Assembly: GCF_030382115.1 (NCBI RefSeq)
Contig: NZ_JAUDRJ010000003.1
Span: 5,649,234-5,673,220 of the forward strand
Reading direction: 5' to 3'
DNA from: Nostoc sp. GT001
Lineage (GTDB): Bacteria; Cyanobacteriota; Cyanobacteriia; Cyanobacteriales; Nostocaceae
DNA: 23,987 nucleotides
Numbering within the stretch: the first letter of the stretch is position 1; the number at the start of each line of letters is the position of its first letter. The notes below the pieces were generated by a model. The model saw only the letters and a program-made list of their open reading frames with translations, ran no database searches and was not told the DNA's origin. Of this stretch, positions 16,092 through 23,987 are shown one piece after another. Both the position numbers and the translations under genes were made by a program.

Positions 16092-17549
16092 TTAACTTTC
16101 CTGAATTGGATAAACCTGATGTCCCCTGATTTCTACTCTGTATGCGGCGAGGCATTTTTCCCAACCTTCACGCGTACCAATGTCGCTTTTTTGGTTAAGT
16201 AGCCCTAATTCCTGTTCTTGTTGGGTGAGTTTAGCAAATTCTTCGTAGCCTGGGTAGTCGCTAGTAACAAATGTTTCCTTCCGGTGCAAAATCGGTGGAT
16301 TTGCCCTAGTTTCGTAGTCTCGATGAGTCACAAAGAGGGTTTTTAAATCAATACCGATGCTGGCTTTTAACGCCGGATGGGGATCGGTATCGAATTCAGG
16401 GTAAGACAGATAGGATATTTGCGGTTTATCAGTGTGATATTTAATTAATGTCGCTTCATCGATACGCCCAATGGTACGACTAGCGCAACCTTCACAAATT
16501 CGTAGTACGGGATCAAGTGCTGCTAGTGCCGAAACATGGACGTAAAGCGCACCGCGTGTATGTTTTCCAATTTTGCTTTTTTCACAAGCAGCTTTAATCA
16601 CCCCAGGTTTACCTAAGCTGAAAAGCTTTTGATCGGATACTTGACAAGCTTCCTCATAGCTACTAAAAAAGGCTTTGATATCGTGACGCATTTCTGGCGC
16701 TAGCTTCTGCCATGCAGGGCGTTTATCAAAGTGAGTCAGGGCGAGATAAACTTGGATATCGAGAGAACGACGATAAGCGATCGCATCCCATTCTGCTTCA
16801 TCAGTTGCTTGCAAAATTACACCGAAGGCGCGGCGAAAGTTACCAAATTCGCTCAGTAATTCCTGTTCATTTTCCAATTCCCCTTTCACAGGTAGTCTAC
16901 CGCGCTTGGTAAAGAAAGCCATGAGTGGTTGCAGCTGTTCTTGATAGTCTTCAAACCGCTTGGTGGGGATGCGTACTCGCGGTGTAGAGGTGGTAGAAAA
17001 GAAGCGGATAGCTTTATAACTTTCTTTTTCAGCTTCATCTCGAAAAACAAAGTAAACGCCTAGTGCGATCGGTACTGCATCGACATTTAAGACTTCATCA
17101 ATATAAGTTTTGAGTTCTTGTTGTTCGTAATATTTCTGAAAAGTATTGCGGCGCGTCACAATGCCATCATTGTAAGCAAGTTGGGTTTTGCTGGGAGCGT
17201 TAATCAGGATTTGAGCCGCGACAATTAAAACTTTCCCAGTGAGTTCCCAAGCTTGGATTAGGCTTTGACGGCGTTCTTCTGAGTCTTCAATGACGTTGAG
17301 GACATAACCCAGGTTAACCACATCGGCGGGGGTGCGTGGTACATCAGGATAGTAGTAAGGATCCCAACCTGCACTGGTGTAGCCTAAGTTTTTTACTCGC
17401 TGCACATCACCACCGTAGCCGCAGCCGTAGTCAAAAAAAGTGGTGTCTTGATTGAGGATTGACCCTTCTATAGCCAATCGTACAGGGCGAGAGATGTCGG
17501 GGCGAGCGATCGCAGCTCTATGACGCTCAATTTCTAGCGCTTCAGGCAT
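16092..17549 (-). CDS. DNA phosphorothioation-associated putative methyltransferase
   Basis: 485 residues matching the Dnd-associated methyltransferase family (TIGR04096 type). The N-terminus (MPEALEIERHRAAIARP) and the SAM-binding motif DYGCGYGGD (about 40-48) are followed by an acidic motif II region (GWDPYYYPD) and NLGYVLNVIED (about 79-89). The C-terminal half (from about 190) is family-specific and includes CEGCASRTIGRIDEAT. The target (DNA, or a modified nucleotide) is not established. It is the last gene of the Dnd group on this strand, 51 bases after dndE; that gap is filled by a GTTAACAGT-type repeat. Its presence next to dndE supports the Dnd call for all these genes. Confidence 0.85.
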   Translation of the reverse strand: MPEALEIERHRAAIARPDISRPVRLAIEGSILNQDTTFFDYGCGYGGDVQRVKNLGYTSAGWDPYYYPDVPRTPADVVNLGYVLNVIEDSEERRQSLIQAWELTGKVLIVAAQILINAPSKTQLAYNDGIVTRRNTFQKYYEQQELKTYIDEVLNVDAVPIALGVYFVFRDEAEKESYKAIRFFSTTSTPRVRIPTKRFEDYQEQLQPLMAFFTKRGRLPVKGELENEQELLSEFGNFRRAFGVILQATDEAEWDAIAYRRSLDIQVYLALTHFDKRPAWQKLAPEMRHDIKAFFSSYEEACQVSDQKLFSLGKPGVIKAACEKSKIGKHTRGALYVHVSALAALDPVLRICEGCASRTIGRIDEATLIKYHTDKPQISYLSYPEFDTDPHPALKASIGIDLKTLFVTHRDYETRANPPILHRKETFVTSDYPGYEEFAKLTQQEQELGLLNQKSDIGTREGWEKCLAAYRVEIRGHQVYPIQES

Positions 17550-17600
17550 AATATTAGTTGTCAGTTAACGGTGAACAGTTAACAGTCAACTAATATCCTT

Positions 17601-17987
<387 letters not shown>

Positions 17988-18060
17988 AGTTTTTATAAAT
18001 AAATAGTGATATAGAAATAATACTGCTGGGAAAACTAAGAATATGTCTTAAGTTTTCGCC

Positions 18061-18065
18061 AAGGA
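18061..18065 (+). promoter_or_regulatory. Ribosome binding site of the interrupted hydrolase
   Basis: AAGGA, seven bases before the ATG at 18073. No comparable site precedes the GTG at 18163 that follows the internal stop. This marks 18073 as the original start. Confidence 0.6.
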
Positions 18066-18072
18066 ATAATTA

Positions 18073-18747
18073 ATGAAAAGCCCTGAATTGCGACTTCTCT
18101 CACGCCCAGCAGATAGTTCAAAAGCCTTAGTTTTTATAGATGGATATTTAAGCGAATAAAAAGTGAGAAACAATAATTTGCTTTATGTCTTAAATAATGC
18201 TGGTTGGCGACATTCTGTATATCATTTATGGTGGGATTCTGGTCTTTTTGAAAGTTCTCTTATGGGTTTTGGTCTTGGTCACTGGCATAAAACCAAATAT
18301 CGTGCAGAACGATTTGGGAGAGATTACTTTCCTCATTTGATTCGTAATCAAATTCCTGAAAAAAATGTCTCTTTTATGGCTCATTCATTAGGGGCGCGTG
18401 TTGCTTATTATTGTATGGAAGGTTGGACAGAAAAACAACATTTATTAGAAAATGTGATTCTTCTTGCTGGTGCTGTTCGTAGAGATAGTAGCAAAGATTG
18501 GGGATATGTAACTTCCCAGATCACAGGAAACTTAATCAATGTATATAGCTCTGATGATAAAACATTAAAATATATATTCAAAATAGCTGAAGGAGGACAA
18601 AATGCTTGTGGACGGAAACCAATAAAAGAGTATCACCCTAGAATTGCCAATGAAGATGCAACATATCTAATAGGTAAAAGCCATAGCCCATCTAAGTGCT
18701 TCGACTACTTACCAGAGTTAGTTAGAAAAGGGTTATGGCAGATATGA
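18073..18747 (+). pseudogene. Alpha/beta-hydrolase (DUF726-like) interrupted by TAA at codon 29
   Basis: From ATG 18073 the frame reads MKSPELRLLSRPADSSKALV, FIDGYLSE, then TAA (18157-18159). It continues in the same frame as KVRNNNLLYVLNNAGWRH to the stop at 18745-18747. FIDGYLSE is the first beta strand and oxyanion region of the fold, so the stop splits one gene. The rest is intact: nucleophile Ser in MAHSLGAR, an acidic residue in VYSSDDKTL and a His in IGKSHSP form a plausible triad. It resembles DUF726/TMCO4-type serine hydrolases of unknown substrate. A product restarting at GTG 18163 would lack the first strand and has no ribosome binding site. It lies between dndE and dndD on the opposite strand. 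Confidence 0.7.
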
Positions 18748-18753
18748 AATTTT

Positions 18754-18978
18754 TTATAACCCCAATTCATTATTAATAGCAGCAATTTCTAGCTGTATAT
18801 CTAAATCATTAGCCATTGTAGCTAGTTGTTCCTTCATATATTTTACATCAGTAAAGTTATCTGATATTTGCTTTTTTTCTTGCAGTTGTATTGTAATTCG
18901 TTCTAATAACTATTCTAATTCTTCTAATGACAGAACACGTAGATCATTCTCTATTTTTAATACATAGGGCGAGTTCAT
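18754..18978 (-). pseudogene. Small antitoxin-like gene with TAG at codon 23
   Basis: The minus-strand frame from ATG 18978 reads MNSPYVLKIENDLRVLSLEE, LE, then TAG (18910-18912), then LLERITIQLQEKKQIS, a short linker, and MKEQLATMANDLDIQLEIAA to a TAA at 18754-18756. The total is 74 codons. Sequence before and after the stop belongs to one typical cyanobacterial small helical protein of the kind found as the antitoxin half of toxin-antitoxin pairs, where Trp (TGG) is expected at the stop position. No toxin gene follows; the next sequence is the convergent hydrolase gene, seven bases away. The antitoxin assignment is by style, not by a defined motif. Confidence 0.6.
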
Positions 18979-19043
18979 AATTGCTTATCTACTTTCCAAA
19001 GGTCGTGATATATATTGTAAATATCTTTTTTAGACGATATCTA

Positions 19044-21032
19044 CTACCAAAAATATTGATTTTCTACCACTGTTGTTTGGCGGGTAGTGAAGTCGTATTT
19101 TAGGAGGTATTCACGGGCGATCGCTTCGTTTTCTCGCAGTGTTTCTACTTCTTTCTTGCCAATCTCAGTATCGGTAGATAACAAAATTACTTGATGGCTG
19201 GCGGATGGAAAGTAACGTTCAACTAAGTTATTGCGATGAGAGGAGTCGAGTCTACCTAGTGGCGTATCGATTGCTACTGGTAGGCGGTGTCCAGAGACTT
19301 TCGCTAAACCCCAGAGGAATGCGATCGCAAGTAATTGTTTTTCGCCAGCAGATAAACGATGTTTAGGCACAGCTTTACCATTTAAATCGTAAAGCAAAAG
19401 GCTAAAAGTCTTAGTATCAATAGTGATACGATGCACTAAATCAGATTTATGCAGGAGATAAAGGAAGCAGTTTTTAACTTCCTCCTCTAATTTATTGAGT
19501 TTTCGCAGAGTTAATTTTTCACGAAAAATCTTGAGTGTGTTTTGAACTTTCGCTGCTGAGGTAATAATATGTTCGCTATTTTTATGTTTAATATTTTCTA
19601 CGGTATAATCACTTAATTCTCTCTTTGACTTGGCAATAATAGTTTCTAATTCAGCTAAACGGCGGCGGATTGTTTCGTAATTTGCTTTAGCTTCAACAAC
19701 TTGATTTTGTACCGATTCTAATGCTTGACGCAGCTTTGTATAATCTTCTGGTGCTGCTGCCGTTTGCACTTGCCTTTCTAGAGTATGAATTTCTTCTTCT
19801 TTATTTTTGAGAATAGCTAATTTCTCTTTTGCAGAAAGTTTAGAATTTTGTAAGTGATATATAAGATTATCTAGCTGACTTAAAGTTTCATCATCAGCTA
19901 ATAGCCAAGGTGCTTCCGTCTGGAGAGTCTTTGCATATAAACTATCTACATCTTGGATTAAAAATGATTGGATTTTTTCAACTTCTATTGGAGAAATTTC
20001 AACTTGATTTAGCCAAGTGAGTAAGCGCTGATCTCGTTCAAGTAACAAATCTTTAGAAATTTGTACCTGTTGATGCCGAAATTCTTTTTCACCCTGTGTT
20101 TGCGCCTGATTAAGTAAATTGGGAATTAATGCCAGAGGTAAAACATCAGCCGCCAATTCACACATTGACTGACGTACTTGTTCAATTTCCGCAGTTTTTG
20201 TATTTTGCTGTAGTTCTAGTTGATTGCGTTCTGCTGCAATCTTCCCACCTTCAGAAATGAATTTATCAAAGGCTTCTTGCTGCTTTTGTTCTAATTCTTC
20301 TACCTGATTTTTGAGAATTTCTACTTTCTCTTCTGTGGTTTGATAATCTTCTTGCTGTTGGGTTAACCTAGTTTCAATTTCCTCTAGGTTTGCTAAATCC
20401 TTACTATTACCAACTTCTTTCAGTTTTCGGTTAACTAAAATATCTAAATCAACTGCTAATCTGTCTGCTAACTCTAAACCTAAAAGTCCGCGAATTGCAT
20501 CTACTACAACAGGTGGTGGTATTTCCTGTTCTGCGAGTTCTTTAACTTGTTCACCATCAAAGAGAAATAAGTTAGAAATACCTAATGGCAGGAGATTTTC
20601 AATATATTCATCCCAGATATTAACTAAAGCATCAGGCCATGTATCACTGTCACCTAAAATACCTAATGTATCTTTACCGTCTTTAGGATTTTTTGTCCAA
20701 CTACGAACAACACGATATTTTATTGGTTTGTCGTTTTCAATATGTTCAAAAAGTAATTCAATACGAGTGTCTGCAACTGGATCTATTTTGTTGTTAACAC
20801 ATTGATTGAGAAAATCACTATAACTTAAATTACCACGGGTAGAACATTGGGCACGGGGGCCATAAAGGGCGAGACGAATGGCATCCATAAGGGTGGTTTT
20901 TCCGCCGCCATTCATCCCACCTAATAAGATAATTGGGTGTGAGTTTTCTTCATCAATTTTTGGGTTAAGATTGATTACCTGTTTCCCACTGTAGGGGCCA
21001 AAGTTTTGTAATACGAGTTCAAGAAATATCAT
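19044..21032 (-). CDS. dndD: DNA sulfur modification protein DndD (SMC-like ATPase)
   Basis: 662 residues, normal for DndD. The N-terminus has LQNFGPYSGKQVINL and Walker A GGMNGGGKTT (39-47 region). The DndD-specific NLFLFDGEQVKELAEQE follows near residue 175. Long coiled coils span about 210-290 and 390-490. The ABC-type signature LSAGEKQ (about 560-566) and Walker B VAIDTPLGRLD (586-595) close the ATPase site. DndD hydrolyses ATP and works with DndC and DndE in phosphorothioate insertion. Key residues are intact. The upstream 240 bases contain repeats and an IS end instead of dndC, so a promoter of its own or read-through from the IS region is needed (inference). No Shine-Dalgarno is evident. 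Confidence 0.9.
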   Translation of the reverse strand: MIFLELVLQNFGPYSGKQVINLNPKIDEENSHPIILLGGMNGGGKTTLMDAIRLALYGPRAQCSTRGNLSYSDFLNQCVNNKIDPVADTRIELLFEHIENDKPIKYRVVRSWTKNPKDGKDTLGILGDSDTWPDALVNIWDEYIENLLPLGISNLFLFDGEQVKELAEQEIPPPVVVDAIRGLLGLELADRLAVDLDILVNRKLKEVGNSKDLANLEEIETRLTQQQEDYQTTEEKVEILKNQVEELEQKQQEAFDKFISEGGKIAAERNQLELQQNTKTAEIEQVRQSMCELAADVLPLALIPNLLNQAQTQGEKEFRHQQVQISKDLLLERDQRLLTWLNQVEISPIEVEKIQSFLIQDVDSLYAKTLQTEAPWLLADDETLSQLDNLIYHLQNSKLSAKEKLAILKNKEEEIHTLERQVQTAAAPEDYTKLRQALESVQNQVVEAKANYETIRRRLAELETIIAKSKRELSDYTVENIKHKNSEHIITSAAKVQNTLKIFREKLTLRKLNKLEEEVKNCFLYLLHKSDLVHRITIDTKTFSLLLYDLNGKAVPKHRLSAGEKQLLAIAFLWGLAKVSGHRLPVAIDTPLGRLDSSHRNNLVERYFPSASHQVILLSTDTEIGKKEVETLRENEAIAREYLLKYDFTTRQTTVVENQYFW

Positions 21033-21169
21033 TGATTTTTAAGATTAACATGAGTTCGACAGCGATCGCAGAAGCAGAAAGCTTGTGATGAAAGGAATCA
21101 GATAAAATTAATTAGATGGTTTTGTCTGACGCATTCAAAAAAAATATTGTCTATGAAATATAGAGATAG

Positions 21170-21269
21170 CGGTTCTCGCCTGGGTGCAGTACAGTTTTGA
21201 CCTCTCTCCAAACCTCTCTCCTAAAAGGAGAGAGGCTTTGAATTGTTCCCCCTTCCCGCTTCGGGAAGG
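21170..21269. repeat. Left part of an interspersed repeat split by an IS
   Basis: The block GCGGTTCTCGCCTGGGTGCA, then ACCTCTCTCC and CTCCTAAAAGGAGAG, then CCCCCTTCCCGCTTCGGG continues after the IS as GGGTTAGGGGGTTAGGTC (22581-22598). Joined, it would be one hairpin-forming repeat. It reads open in the transposase frame down to 21151. Confidence 0.6.
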
Positions 21270-22473
21270 CAGGGTGGATTAATTGTCGGGAGAGAAAAAG
21301 TTTTCTCACTCGACTCATTGGACTCACAGGCATTGGGCAAAAGGAGTCGGAGTGGTCAAATAGCGCATCAAAAATCATTTGAAGTTGGTTAGCCATCAGC
21401 CTTAACGCTTCGGGAAGAGTCCGACAATTTAACTGACGAGCCAGGGAAACTAAAAACTGTCTGACCATCGCCCAATTAGCTGGTGAAAAACCGCCAGTAT
21501 GAATACAGTTATCTTCATTTAAAGTTACATCCTTGACCCAATGAAGTTGATTTTCAATTGACCAATGACCACGAATAATCTCCGCGAATTCTGAAGCTGA
21601 ATAATTTCAGCTACTTAAATAAAAGTGTTGTTCATGATAGTCAACAATCTGGCGACGACAATTCTATCCTTGAGGTCGAGTTCCATATCTGTTAACCTCA
21701 ATTAAACTTTTAGCGCCAACCCAATCAGGTAGTGACTCAAATGGAATTGGATAGACTTTGACTTGACGAGTAGTCTTTCGTCCATGTAAATTTTCATCAT
21801 GGTAATTGGTATCGATAGCGATTGAGGATTCAGCTAGCTCAGTAGCTACTTTCAGGAGATTTGGCTGGTTTCTTTTAATAGTAATAATGTAGTCATTTTC
21901 TCCCTCGATAATCAGCTCAACAGTTTTTTTTGGCAATGTAGTGCATCGGCTGTAATCACGATATGATGCCCATAAAGCTTTTTAATTAGCTCTTCTACCA
22001 CACTAATCTCACTGTTTTTGTTATTTTCCATAGCTTGATGTCTGATTACCCATCCTTGCTGATGACTATAAACTGAAAACTGAAACGATACTCACAAAGT
22101 TTTGATAGGATTGATTTCCCCCGGTTACAGTACTTTTAATACATTTCCCATCGATGGCAAATAATTCTTTGAAATTAATTGGCAAACTCTTTTCTGCCCA
22201 GACGTTAAACAGTTCAGCTAATATCTGAAAATCAATTGACATCATAATATTTCTGAATGTTGATGCTGACGGAAATTGAATATCTGGAGATAAATCTAAT
22301 AATTTGATTAGAGATAATCGATGATTTTTTGTGAACTCAGCTAAAGGTTTATACCCCCAATATCCTGTACAACTACCTAACAAAACTATAGTTAGTATTA
22401 TCCAAAGTCTATGTCTAATACCTCTAGCATGTCGATAATCGGGAACCCCTTGGATTGCTTCGATTAAATTCAT
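21270..22473 (-). pseudogene. ISAs1-family DDE transposase, multiply disrupted
   Basis: The start is MNLIEAIQGVPDYRHARGIR, typical of the H-repeat/ISAs1 transposases. The DDE positions are all still readable: Asp in LFAIDGKCIKS, Asp in VITADALHCQK, Glu in GHWSIENQLHWVKDV. The frame is lost at a tandem 7-bp duplication (ACTGAAA twice, 22072-22085 on +). It runs in the other frame through YSHQQGWVIRHQAMENN, and is restored at a run of eight A (21924-21931 as T on +). Stops follow at TAG (21664-21666) and TGA (21607-21609). The final open part passes the IS end and continues into the flanking repeat to 21151. The enzyme is dead. Confidence 0.82.
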
Positions 22474-22561
22474 TCCTAACTTTCCTCTGGGAGAACCGTG
22501 TTTTTCTTAAGGAATCATCCTTCTATGTTATATTTTCTCTCTCGACAATTAATCCACCCTG
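21270..22561 (-). mobile_element. Degenerate ISAs1-type insertion sequence
   Basis: A 1292-bp element with 29-bp terminal inverted repeats, one mismatch (CAGGGTGGATTAATTGTCGG at 21270; right end 22533-22561). It is flanked on both sides by the same 19-bp direct repeat, CCTTCCCGCTTCGGGAAGG (21251-21269 and 22562-22580). It encodes one transposase on the minus strand, now broken. It sits between dndD and the Uma2 gene. Confidence 0.82.
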
Positions 22562-22583
22562 CCTTCCCGCTTCGGGAAGGGGG

Positions 22584-23216
22584 TTAGGGGGTTAGGTCTA
22601 TTTGCACACCTCCAGCTTGAAAAATCTGTTCGGCGGTTAAATTCAATTCTGGGAAAGTAGGCGAGACAATATGGGTATCGCCTTTAAATTGAGTAACTTG
22701 GTACTCACCATCAATTAATTGATAAATGGATATAGTAGGCAGCTTAGGATTGCCAATAAACTTCCTAGCACCTATAGCCGCATAATCTATAATCCAATAT
22801 TCAGGAATACCTATAGCTTCATAATCAGCTAATTTTTTGTAGTAATCATCTCGCCAATTAGTACTAACAACCTCAATAACTAAGGGAATAGATGTAGCTT
22901 GAGATACAGTTGATTCTTTTTTCCATAAAGGCTCATTGACTAAATTTGGCCGATTGATTATTAAGATGTCTGGCGAATAAGCTGATTCACCTTCAAATGG
23001 CTTGACTAATACAGTTTTTGGAATGAAGTAAGGAAGTTTTTGTCGCCCAATTTCGATAGATATATTTAGCGCCAAAAAACCAACAACATCCTCATGATCT
23101 CCCACTGGTTGTGCTATTTCAACAATCACACCATCATGTAATTCGTATCTCCCACCTTCAGGCCGCCAAGCTGCAAAATCTTCAAAAGTTACTAATTTGT
23201 GTATGGCTTGAATCAT
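22584..23216 (-). CDS. Uma2-family (DUF820) putative endonuclease
   Basis: 210 residues with the Uma2 fold: FEDFAAWRPEGGRYELHDGV at the start, YSPDILIINRP (about 91-101) and PLVIEVVSTNWRDD (about 120-133), then KLADYEAIGIPEYWIID. The Asp, Glu and Lys positions of a PD-(D/E)XK-like nuclease core are present. The family is very numerous in cyanobacteria and its role is unsettled. A GAGG ribosome binding site lies four bases before the ATG. It is 87 bases after dndC on the same strand, so it may be co-transcribed. Its last codons and TAA lie in the interspersed repeat bordering the IS, suggesting the original C-terminus may have been replaced or extended. Confidence 0.8.
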   Translation of the reverse strand: MIQAIHKLVTFEDFAAWRPEGGRYELHDGVIVEIAQPVGDHEDVVGFLALNISIEIGRQKLPYFIPKTVLVKPFEGESAYSPDILIINRPNLVNEPLWKKESTVSQATSIPLVIEVVSTNWRDDYYKKLADYEAIGIPEYWIIDYAAIGARKFIGNPKLPTISIYQLIDGEYQVTQFKGDTHIVSPTFPELNLTAEQIFQAGGVQIDLTP

Positions 23217-23303
23217 ACAACCTCGCTTGTTTTAAGATAACCCAACTTTGTCAAGTGTTCTTCAAGTAGTTTGGTTGACTCCTGTCTTCTATTTTTCTAA
23301 GTT

Positions 23304-23987
23304 TTACTTTTTAAATTTCATACTTGCCCAAGTTACCTCTTCATCACTTTCACTTTGACCTTCATCGACTTCATTGATCGCTGCAACATCGCCCAAAGTC
23401 ATCTGTTTGACTTTTGCAACATCACCTTGACTAACTGCTTCGCTTAATTCGCGTTTCAAACGAGCATTTTTAATCGCATCTTCTGGAGAACGGGAACTCG
23501 TATTAAAACATTTCTCTAAGGTTTCGTATATCCCTACGCGACGAGTTTTTTTGCGATACTGGCGTTCTGTGTCTAACAATTTCGCCATGAGTTCCAAGTG
23601 CATCGCGTCACCTTCACAGATTTCTTCTAATACTATCCATTCATCACGACCTAGTAGGCTATAGTCAGCGCCAGGACGGGGATCTTGAAATTCTTCACCA
23701 GTCACTTCTTGATAAATCCGAGGTAAGCTATCATCAAATTCGTGTTTTTCTTCTAGCCAAATGCGGCGAATTTCGCTCATTTCTTCTAGAGTAATTAGGG
23801 TGATATCGCGCATATTTTCTGGCGCTGTTCGACGGGTTTTTGTTTGCGCTTCTAATAATCGTCTGAGCCAATGTTCCCGCCAATATTTGGTATAGGGGCT
23901 AGGGATTGGTTCAATGGAGGTTTCCCCATTTTTATTGCGTTCAAATAGTTGGACATCTCCCCAAATTCTTCTAAAATCTCTTTTTCT
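23304..23987 (-). CDS. dndC: DndC, C-terminal part (5' end outside window)
   Basis: The frame is open from the window edge through 227 codons to a TAA at 23304. It reads WREHWLRRLLEAQTKTRR, MRDITLITLEEMSEIRRIWL, DEWIVLEEICEGDAMHLELM and so on, the C-terminal region of the DndC ATP-pyrophosphatase/PAPS-reductase-like sulfurtransferase. An ATG at 23813 is internal, not the start. The nucleotide-binding P-loop and iron-sulfur cysteines of DndC would be in the missing N-terminal part. DndC mobilises sulfur and activates the DNA backbone with ATP, together with DndD and DndE. The tail (DEGQSESDEEVTWASMKFKK) is complete. Confidence 0.87.
   Translation of the reverse strand, partial: RKRDFRRIWGDVQLFERNKNGETSIEPIPSPYTKYWREHWLRRLLEAQTKTRRTAPENMRDITLITLEEMSEIRRIWLEEKHEFDDSLPRIYQEVTGEEFQDPRPGADYSLLGRDEWIVLEEICEGDAMHLELMAKLLDTERQYRKKTRRVGIYETLEKCFNTSSRSPEDAIKNARLKRELSEAVSQGDVAKVKQMTLGDVAAINEVDEGQSESDEEVTWASMKFKK

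Noticed and set aside
18157..18159. TAA recoding or read-through in the hydrolase
   Set aside because: No recoding signal is visible, and a neighbouring small gene also has a nonsense codon, so plain gene decay is favoured.
21924..21931. Programmed frameshifting at the A8 run in the transposase
   Set aside because: The upstream frame loss is explained by a 7-bp duplication, and two later stop codons break the gene anyway. Decay is simpler.
23304..23813. A complete 169-residue gene starting at ATG 23813
   Set aside because: The frame stays open upstream to the window edge with DndC-like sequence (WREHWLRRLLEAQ), so this ATG is internal.

Overview
The window looks like chromosomal DNA of a filamentous, heterocyst-type cyanobacterium (Nostoc/Anabaena-like). 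Many HIP1 octamers (GCGATCGC) lie in and between genes. Several gene families are cyanobacterial (TIGR03279 radical-SAM/PDZ protein, GHL10-type lipo/secreted hydrolase, conserved HEAT protein). The gaps are filled with short interspersed palindromic and G-rich repeats typical of Nostocales. No rRNA, tRNA or CRISPR array was found.

Layout. 0.4-2.7 kb: uppP (undecaprenyl-diphosphate phosphatase) and a PDZ/radical-SAM protein, both on +. 2.7-4.0 kb: a gene-free stretch holding three MITE-like palindromes, one with an 11-bp flanking direct repeat. 4.0-6.8 kb: a large exported GHL10-type glycosyl-hydrolase-like protein with a G-rich repeat inserted in frame. 7.2-9.6 kb: a decayed CBS-domain sensor histidine kinase (three in-frame stops, H-box lost, one frameshift) directly followed by an intact REC-EAL response regulator, probably its former partner. 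9.9-12.0 kb: a sorbosone/glucose dehydrogenase-like lipoprotein and a cupin. 12.1-15.9 kb, all on -: HEAT protein; small membrane protein plus GNAT acetyltransferase (the latter carrying a repeat-derived insert of about 57 residues); a two-TM protein overlapping an AmpG-like transporter. Two isolated CRISPR-repeat-like hairpins lie at 12.9 and 16.0 kb.

16.1-24.0 kb, on -, is a DNA phosphorothioation (Dnd) region: dndC (5' part beyond the window edge), dndD, dndE and a Dnd-associated methyltransferase. The usual tight dndC-dndD-dndE arrangement is broken up here. Between dndC and dndD lie a Uma2-family gene and a dead ISAs1-type IS inserted in the middle of a perfect palindrome. Between dndD and dndE lie a small antitoxin-like gene killed by TAG at codon 23 and, on the opposite strand, an alpha/beta-hydrolase gene with TAA at codon 29. 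DndCDE would install sulfur in the DNA backbone. The core dnd frames look intact while the intruding genes are mostly broken, which suggests selection on the modification genes and decay of the cargo (inference). dndB, a desulfurase and a restriction module (dndFGH or pbe) are not visible here.

Most unusual signals: the split Dnd cluster with its hidden dead genes, the IS flanked by a 19-bp direct repeat in a palindrome, the recurrent in-frame capture of interspersed repeats by coding genes, and the decayed kinase beside its intact regulator.
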